Origin: Abditibacteriota bacterium | GTDB taxonomy: Bacteria > Armatimonadota > UBA5829 | Length of the DNA: 6,149 nt | Direction of reading: 5' to 3' | Assembly: GCA_017959625.1 (NCBI GenBank) | Contig: JAGDAG010000168.1 | Coordinates: 1-6,149 of the forward strand | Shown: positions 1-3,947 of the stretch, piece after piece | Position numbering within the stretch: the stretch's first letter is position 1 | Layout: each line of letters begins with the position of its first letter | Made by a program: the position numbers and the translations under genes | The notes under the pieces: model-generated | Seen by the model: the letters and a program-made list of their open reading frames with translations, nothing else | Databases searched by the model: none | Told to the model about the DNA's origin: nothing

Positions 1-672
1 AAAACTGCGGAAAAGGGCCAGAAGAAGCAAGACCGCTATATTGAGGGCCGAGGCAAAAGCGGTGGCAAGGGCGGCTCCCCTCACCCCCAGAGGCTCGCAG
101 CCGAGATTGCCGAAAATGAACACCCAGTTGAGGAACACGTTGCAGACCACCGAGCAAACGGAAGCCACAAGAGGGATACGCACCCTCTCGGTGGAACGCA
201 TCACGGCGGTGATGCACATGCCGAACACCTGAAAATCGTAGGCGCAGCCCGCGATCCTCAGGTATTCCTCTCCGATGGCGCGAATGGCCGGTTTGTCGGT
301 GTAAACGCTCATTACAAAACCCGGCGCCAGGAGAGCCAGCCCCGCAAATATAAAGGCTACCGACATCATGAAGACCAGAGTGGTCCCGTAGGCGCGCCTT
401 ATGCCGTCGTGATCCTTCGCCCCCCAATACTGCGAATAAAAAAGCATGCCGCCTGCCATAAAGCCCCAATAGCAGCTGAACATGATCATGGAATACTGGG
501 CGCACAGCCCCACAGCCCCCACGGCGCGGGGCCCCTGGGAAGCCAGCATTATAGTATCCACCATGCCCGCAGTGACCCCCAGCAGGTTCTGGAGCGCCAC
601 GGGAATGGCTATACGGGCAGTCTTTTTAAGAAAATCCGCCCAGTCAAAGGACGGACGCAGGCCTTTTTTCAA
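1..672 (-). CDS. MATE-family multidrug/Na+ efflux transporter, N-terminal half (3' end cut by window edge)
   Basis: Translating the minus strand from a TTG at 672-670 gives 224 uninterrupted residues that run off the left edge. MATE transporters are inner-membrane proteins of about 450 residues with 12 helices that export drugs or metabolites by Na+ or H+ antiport, so about half is present. MATE-like signatures are visible in order. Residues 22-42 resemble helix 1 (IPVALQNLLG, then GMVDTIMLAS). Residues 78-95 hold the loop FYSQYWGAKD followed by IRRAYG. Residues 157-209 hold VMRSTERVRIP, then a segment with NVFLNWVFIFGNLG and LGVRGAALATAFAS. The TTG start was chosen because the first ATG in frame lies about 37 codons inside the conserved helix 1, and the DNA just upstream is an intrinsic terminator. 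A GGTGA lies 4 bases before the TTG as a weak, closely spaced ribosome site. Substrate is unknown. The family call is firm; the exact start is less so. Confidence 0.88.
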   Translation of the reverse strand, partial: MKKGLRPSFDWADFLKKTARIAIPVALQNLLGVTAGMVDTIMLASQGPRAVGAVGLCAQYSMIMFSCYWGFMAGGMLFYSQYWGAKDHDGIRRAYGTTLVFMMSVAFIFAGLALLAPGFVMSVYTDKPAIRAIGEEYLRIAGCAYDFQVFGMCITAVMRSTERVRIPLVASVCSVVCNVFLNWVFIFGNLGCEPLGVRGAALATAFASALNIAVLLLLALFRSF

Positions 673-683
673 ATCGTCACCAT

Positions 684-720
684 AAAAAAAAGCAAAAATC
701 CGGAAAGGATTTCTGCTTTT
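684..720 (-). terminator. Intrinsic (Rho-independent) terminator of the lipoprotein-ACT operon
   Basis: Read on the minus strand, arm 720-707 (AAAAGCAGAAATCC) pairs along all 14 positions with arm 701-688 (GGATTTTTGCTTTT), with one G-T pair and a 5-base loop. The T-run continues to 684, giving 8 consecutive T residues. It begins 13 bases after the TGA of the ACT-domain gene. On the plus strand the hairpin is followed by five T residues, so it could also stop antisense transcription. The MATE start codon lies only about 12 bases beyond it. Confidence 0.9.
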
Positions 721-733
721 TGTCGTCGTAAGG

Positions 734-1300
734 TCAAACCAGCTTGATGGTAGGGCACACCGTATTGGTGGCTATATAAATGTTCTCGTGACTGAGAGTG
801 ACAGTCAGATTCCATTTCCTGCCCAGAGCCTCCAGATCCGCGCGTATCTCATCCGCAACGCCGTCGTCGGGCACCGCTATCTGCGCCAGCATATAGGGCG
901 TGCCTTTGGCTATATAGGCATAAAAATCCTCTATATTTATTCCGCGGCCGTAAAGATAAGAGGTTATCTCGCTTATGATGCCCGACTGCTCGTTGCACTT
1001 TATGGTAAGGACATACCTTTCGTGCTGAGCGTTTTTCGGGCTTCGGGGCTCTTTGTACTCCACCAGGTTTATGTGGTAGTCTTTGCTTTCCTCCGGCCGG
1101 AAACCGCAGACGGCGCAAGAAAGCTGCTGCTCCGTCACCTTTCGCGGAAAGGAAGCAAAAACTATTATGGTAAAGTACCCCTTTACTACAGTCTGGTTCA
1201 CCTCGCTGATATTCCCCTCCAGCAGGCTTATGGCCGAGGAGATATCGGCTATGATGCCCGGCTTGTCGCCGGAAAGGAGAGTGATTATATACTGATACAA
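734..1300 (-). CDS. Tandem ACT-domain protein, GcvR-like
   Basis: The 188-residue protein consists almost wholly of two ACT domains, small regulatory folds that usually bind amino acids. The first spans about residues 1-75 and opens with YIITLLSGDKPGIIADIS, whose DKPG turn is the usual ligand-side loop. The second spans about 94-175, with RYVLTIKCNEQSGIISEIT, the strand following INIEDFYAY, and the tail LSHENIYIATNTV. Two ACT domains without a catalytic partner match the GcvR-like family, known in Escherichia coli as an accessory repressor of the glycine cleavage system. No DNA-binding domain is visible, so any regulatory role would be through a partner or ligand, and the ligand is unknown. 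The start is TTG at 1300-1298, one base after the TGA of the upstream lipoprotein gene, which points to translational coupling; no strong separate ribosome site is seen. A perfect terminator follows. The glycine link is an inference from the family. Confidence 0.82.
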   Translation of the reverse strand: MYQYIITLLSGDKPGIIADISSAISLLEGNISEVNQTVVKGYFTIIVFASFPRKVTEQQLSCAVCGFRPEESKDYHINLVEYKEPRSPKNAQHERYVLTIKCNEQSGIISEITSYLYGRGINIEDFYAYIAKGTPYMLAQIAVPDDGVADEIRADLEALGRKWNLTVTLSHENIYIATNTVCPTIKLV

Positions 1301-1301
1301 A

Positions 1302-1964
1302 TCAGTTGGTCCAGTTCTTCTTTACAGCCTTGTAATATACCACCTCGGGATAATGCATATCGTTTTCGGCATCGTAATAATCGGGATTCACGTCTATGGT
1401 GATGGTATTGCCGGTGCGCTTCGTGTCTCTGATTATCTGGGTAAAGGTATATCTCCAGCGGTTGCCCAGCCATTTGCCCGGAACGTTTCTGTACTGGAAG
1501 CTCATACTGTCAAATTCGTAGTAGTAAGCCCGCACAAATGCCAGAGCAGCTTCGCGGCATTCGTTCTCGTCGGCGCCGTAGGGCCTTGAGGAACTGCGTC
1601 CCGTATATTCGGGAAAAGCGTTATATACCCGCACTTCTCCGTTGTCATCCTTGGAGGCGCTTCCGTGAGCCAGAGTAGGCAGCGCGGGAGCAGGCTTTTT
1701 TTCCTTTGTTTCCGCCGCGGGGGCCGCAGGAGCCGCGGGGGCCGCGGCAGCCGCCGTTGCGCCGGGAGTGGACGGCATGGTAGGCAGGGAAGGCGTAGAC
1801 GGGCCGCCTGACATGGAAGGCGAACCGGGCGTAGAAGGCATGCTCGGCGTGCTCGGCGTGCTGGCAGCAGATTCGGAGGAAGAAGAATCTTCGTCTTCAC
1901 CGCCGCAGCCGCAGAAAACAACTGCCAGGCCTAAAAGGACCGCTATCAAAAGTATTTTTTTCAT
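1302..1964 (-). CDS. Putative secreted lipoprotein with Pro/Ser/Thr/Ala-rich linker and unrecognised C-terminal domain
   Basis: I do not recognise the family of this 220-residue protein. Residues 1-20 (MKKILLIAVLLGLAVVFCGC) look like a bacterial signal peptide. The FCGC with glycine before Cys20 resembles a lipobox, though Phe at -3 is not ideal. An acidic/Ser stretch (21-34) leads to a low-complexity linker at 35-70 built from repeated PSTP, PSMP and PTMP units, and then an Ala-Pro run at 70-84. The charged, aromatic-rich part at about 108-220 looks folded, with EAALAFVRAYYYEFDSM and W165, W170 and W218. The expected role is a membrane-tethered outer-surface or periplasmic domain on a flexible stalk. 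An in-frame ATG 10 codons upstream (1994) was rejected: the promoter predicts transcription starting near 1997, leaving almost no leader, while MKK gives a standard signal-peptide start. The gene is first in an operon with the ACT-domain gene. Confidence 0.78.
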   Translation of the reverse strand: MKKILLIAVLLGLAVVFCGCGGEDEDSSSSESAASTPSTPSMPSTPGSPSMSGGPSTPSLPTMPSTPGATAAAAAPAAPAAPAAETKEKKPAPALPTLAHGSASKDDNGEVRVYNAFPEYTGRSSSRPYGADENECREAALAFVRAYYYEFDSMSFQYRNVPGKWLGNRWRYTFTQIIRDTKRTGNTITIDVNPDYYDAENDMHYPEVVYYKAVKKNWTN

Positions 1965-2003
1965 TGATGAACTCGCTCTGGGTTTAATATACATCTAATA
2001 TTT

Positions 2004-2050
2004 ATTATATAGTTTTTTGTCCGCTTATGGCAAGTTTTTTTGTTTTTTTT
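2004..2050 (-). promoter_or_regulatory. Strong sigma70-type promoter with UP-like A-tracts, for the lipoprotein-ACT operon
   Basis: On the minus strand a perfect -10 TATAAT lies at 2009-2004 and a -35 TTGCCA at 2033-2028, separated by 18 bases. Two A-tracts at 2050-2043 (8 A) and 2041-2035 (7 A) lie directly upstream of the -35, where UP elements bind the RNA polymerase alpha subunit. The predicted transcription start is near 1997, giving a leader of about 33 bases before the ATG at 1964. No operator repeat was noticed. It is assigned from sequence alone. Confidence 0.75.
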
Positions 2051-2055
2051 GCTTC

Positions 2056-2085
2056 CCCCGGGCCCGGGGCATACGCGGCCCGTAT
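2056..2085 (-). other. Two adjacent GC-rich inverted repeats after the flavodiiron gene (possible weak terminator)
   Basis: ATACG-CGGCC-CGTAT at 2071-2085 overlaps the last base of the flavodiiron stop codon, and CCCCGGGCCCGGGG at 2056-2069 is a perfect 14-bp palindrome. Both could fold in the transcript that leaves the flavodiiron gene. On that strand they are followed by A-tracts rather than T residues, so this is not a canonical intrinsic terminator. It may slow polymerase or protect the 3' end; the function is not shown. Confidence 0.35.
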
Positions 2086-3440
2086 CATTCTATAGGCTCA
2101 AAATCCGCGACTCCGTGCTTGCACAGAGGGCAAATGAAATCGTCGGGAAGCTCGTCGCCTTCATAGACGTATCCGCACACGGTGCAGACAAAGCCCTTTT
2201 TGCCCTCGGTTTGGGGCCTGGGCTTCACGTTCTTCTGGTAATAGGTATAGGTCATGGTCTCCCGGTCGCTGATGACCCGGGCCTCGGTGACGGAGCATAT
2301 GAAGAGGCCGTGGGTCCCCAGATCCAAGTAGTCCTCCACTTTGAGGGACATGAATGCGTTGATATATTTGGGCAGAAACACCAGGCCGTTGCCGCTGCGG
2401 AAGGGCTCGTCGGGCCAGTCGCTGAACTTGTCCGCCGACCGGCCGCTGCGGAAGCCGAAATGCTCGAACACCTTGAAGGGAGCGTCGGTACTCAGGCAGT
2501 TCACGTTCATGACGCCTGTCTGTTTTATGACGTGGTGTGAATAGTTCTGCTTGTTGATGCACACGGCCACCCGGTTGGGGGTATCCGTGACCTGGGTCAC
2601 GGTGTTCACGATGAGGCCGTTATCCTTCTTCCCGTCGTTGGAGGTCACCACGTAGAGGCCGTAGCCTATGCGGAACAGGGCAGTCATATCGTTCTTGTTG
2701 GCAGTTTCGTCATGCTGGGCCAGATAATCCTTGCACAACTCCTCGGCCAGAGCCTCCAGAGCCGCTCCGCTTTCGGCGTTCAGGGCCGATTTTATAGTCA
2801 CCTGATTGTCGGCAAAGGTGAGCTTCTTGCAGCCCTCCAGCATCTTCTTCATGGTCTTGGCCGCCAGAGGGGCCCAGCTGCCGTTCTCAATAAAGGCCAC
2901 GGTCCGGTTCTGGAAATTGCGTTCCGTGAGATGGTTTATGAACTCCTTCATAAAGGGGAATATGTCGGCGTTGTAGGTGGTGGTGGCCAATACTATCTTT
3001 CCGTAGCGGAAGGCGTCCTCTACTGCCTCTGCCATATCGTCCCGGGCCAGGTCGGTGACGGACACCTTGGGGCAGCCCTTTTCCTTCAGCAGCTCCGCCA
3101 GCTTTTCTGCCGCCTGCTTCGTATGGCCGTAAACGGAGGTATAGGCTACAAGGATGCCGTCGGTCTCCACTCCGTAAGAGGACCAGATGTCATACAGATT
3201 GATATAATAGCCCAGGTTTTCCTTCAGCACGGGGCCGTGAAGGGGGCATATGGTCTGAATATCCAGAGCGGAGGCCTTCTTGAGCAGGGCCTGGACCTGG
3301 GCGCCGTATTTGCCCACTATGCCGATATAATAACGCCGGGCTTCGCAGGCCCAGTCTTCCTCGGCGTCCAGGGCGCCGAACTTGCCGAAGCCGTCGGCGG
3401 AGAACAGCACCTTGTCCTTTGCGTCATAGGTCACCAGCAC
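2085..3440 (-). CDS. Flavodiiron protein, C-terminal part: rest of diiron domain, flavodoxin, flavin reductase and rubredoxin
   Basis: This 451-residue frame opens with GTG at 3440, directly after the TAG; no convincing Shine-Dalgarno site precedes it, so independent translation is doubtful. Full-gene numbering is own position plus 147. It begins inside the metallo-beta-lactamase fold: SADGFGKFGAL carries ligand Asp163 and CPLHGPV carries ligand His215. The flavodoxin domain follows with the FMN phosphate loop YTSVYGHTKQAAEKL (own 100-114), the TTTYNADIFPF loop and ENGSWAPLAAKTM. From own residue 252 (MTALFRIGYGLYVVTSNDG) to about 407 lies a flavin-reductase-like FMN-binding split barrel. The C-terminus is a rubredoxin with FVCTVCGYVY and DDFICPLCKHG. 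Its four iron-ligand cysteines are own 419, 422, 437 and 440, with only 14 residues between the pairs. The flavodoxin, reductase and rubredoxin units are each complete, so electron-carrier activity could survive even if the diiron site does not. Confidence 0.83.
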   Translation of the reverse strand: MLVTYDAKDKVLFSADGFGKFGALDAEEDWACEARRYYIGIVGKYGAQVQALLKKASALDIQTICPLHGPVLKENLGYYINLYDIWSSYGVETDGILVAYTSVYGHTKQAAEKLAELLKEKGCPKVSVTDLARDDMAEAVEDAFRYGKIVLATTTYNADIFPFMKEFINHLTERNFQNRTVAFIENGSWAPLAAKTMKKMLEGCKKLTFADNQVTIKSALNAESGAALEALAEELCKDYLAQHDETANKNDMTALFRIGYGLYVVTSNDGKKDNGLIVNTVTQVTDTPNRVAVCINKQNYSHHVIKQTGVMNVNCLSTDAPFKVFEHFGFRSGRSADKFSDWPDEPFRSGNGLVFLPKYINAFMSLKVEDYLDLGTHGLFICSVTEARVISDRETMTYTYYQKNVKPRPQTEGKKGFVCTVCGYVYEGDELPDDFICPLCKHGVADFEPIE

Positions 3441-3443
3441 CTA
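3441..3443 (-). other. In-frame amber (TAG) codon at codon 147 of the flavodiiron gene
   Basis: The minus strand reads CAC TGG CCC TAG GTG CTG GTG ACC, which is H-W-P-stop-V-L-V-T. In FprA-type proteins I recall this stretch as HWPEVMVTY, so Glu is expected; GAG to TAG is a single-base change. The frame stays open for 451 codons on the far side and keeps every later domain motif, so no frameshift or decay accompanies the stop. The known and inferred parts are separate: the stop is seen, the ancestral Glu comes from memory of the family. Confidence 0.9.
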
Positions 3444-3881
3444 GGGCCAGTGGACCATGGGAGCAGCCACGAAAGCGAGGGTGTGCTCTCCCAGAGAAAG
3501 GGTGTCCCCCTCCCCTGCAACGATGCGCCTGTCTTCAAAGCCTTCGCCGAAAAAGTTCTCCATCATGGCAAAGGCCTTGACGCTGGAGACCACGGTGCAT
3601 TCGGGATAGGTCTTCATAAAATCGTAAATATTGGCGGAGTGGTCCGGCTCCATGTGCTGCACTATCAGATAATCGGGCTTTTTGCCGTCAAGGATGTTCT
3701 GGACGTTGTCCAGCCACTGGTGGAAGAACCGCTTGTCCACCGTGTCCATGACGGCCGTCTTCCGGTCCATGATAACGTAGGAGTTGTAGGCCATTCCGTT
3801 GGGCACGTCGTACTGCCCCTCAAACAGGTCGATGTCGTGATCGTTGACGCCTGCGTAAAAAATACTGTCGGTGATATTCAT
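3441..3881 (-). CDS. Flavodiiron protein, N-terminal fragment of the diiron metallo-beta-lactamase-like domain
   Basis: This 146-residue frame starts with ATG at 3881 and ends at the TAG at 3443-3441. The start has a Shine-Dalgarno AGGA at 3891-3888, six bases upstream, and a promoter behind it. The opening matches FprA-type proteins: SIFYAGVNDHDIDLFEG, VPNGMAYNSYVIMD and AVMDTVD. QHMEPDHSAN at 75-84 provides diiron ligands His76, Glu78 and Asp80, with His81 beside them. His144 in APMVHWP is the next ligand and sits three codons before the stop. The fold is cut roughly in the middle of its domain, not at a boundary, so the fragment is unlikely to be stable or to bind iron properly by itself. 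It would be functional only if translation continues through the TAG. Confidence 0.83.
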   Translation of the reverse strand: MNITDSIFYAGVNDHDIDLFEGQYDVPNGMAYNSYVIMDRKTAVMDTVDKRFFHQWLDNVQNILDGKKPDYLIVQHMEPDHSANIYDFMKTYPECTVVSSVKAFAMMENFFGEGFEDRRIVAGEGDTLSLGEHTLAFVAAPMVHWP

Positions 3882-3887
3882 ACTGCT

Positions 3888-3943
3888 TCCTGATTTTATT
3901 ATTATTTCACATTTATTATATACTAAAACACGGATAAAAGCAA
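3888..3943 (-). promoter_or_regulatory. Sigma70-type promoter and ribosome site of the flavodiiron gene
   Basis: On the minus strand TATAAT lies at 3920-3915 and TTGCTT at 3943-3938, with the optimal spacer of 17 bases. The predicted start of transcription is near 3908, giving a leader of about 27 bases that contains the AGGA ribosome site at 3891-3888, six bases from the ATG. The -35 box begins five bases after the TAG of the GH36 gene, so the flavodiiron gene can be transcribed on its own. No terminator hairpin was seen between the two genes, so read-through from GH36 is possible. No clear operator repeat was noticed. Confidence 0.75.
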
Positions 3944-3947
3944 ACGC

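Larger units (their letters stand above)
2085..3881 (-). pseudogene. Flavodiiron protein (FprA-type O2/NO reductase) fused to flavin reductase and rubredoxin, interrupted by in-frame TAG
   Basis: Read as one frame, 3881-2085 holds 598 codons before a TGA and encodes a four-domain protein. The order is metallo-beta-lactamase-like diiron domain (1-240), flavodoxin (243-390), flavin-reductase-like split barrel (about 399-554) and rubredoxin (563-598). Flavodiiron proteins are cytoplasmic and reduce O2 to water or NO to N2O. The last two domains correspond to the high-molecular-weight rubredoxin Hrb, the separate electron donor described with FprA in Moorella thermoacetica, so this would be a self-contained reductase. 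Codon 147 is TAG in an otherwise undamaged frame. It falls between diiron ligand His144 and the later ligands Asp163 and His215, so neither half can make the site alone. The gene has its own promoter and ribosome site. It is called a pseudogene for caution: it may be a fresh nonsense allele, a sequence error, or a read-through or recoded gene. Confidence 0.85.

Noticed and set aside
41..747. Small plus-strand frames at 41-232, 409-747 and 482-685
   Set aside because: All are antisense to the continuous MATE translation on the minus strand and contain no recognisable features.
788..1402. Plus-strand open frame of 204 codons over the ACT gene
   Set aside because: It is antisense to two clear ACT domains, spans the join of two minus-strand genes and has no motif.
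1965..1994. Upstream ATG start giving the lipoprotein ten extra residues
   Set aside because: The promoter places the transcript start near 1997, leaving about three bases of leader, and the extra residues would sit in front of a normal MKK signal peptide.
2056..2069. GC palindrome as an operator or attachment site
   Set aside because: A 14-bp pure G/C palindrome next to a gene end can arise by composition; no second copy or associated regulator or integrase was seen.
3441..3881. Two separate natural genes instead of one interrupted flavodiiron gene
   Set aside because: The break falls inside the diiron domain between metal ligands, not at a domain boundary, and the second piece lacks a ribosome site.
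2712..3893. Plus-strand open frame of 393 codons
   Set aside because: It is antisense to the flavodiiron gene, shows no family signature, and that region is fully explained by the minus-strand domains.
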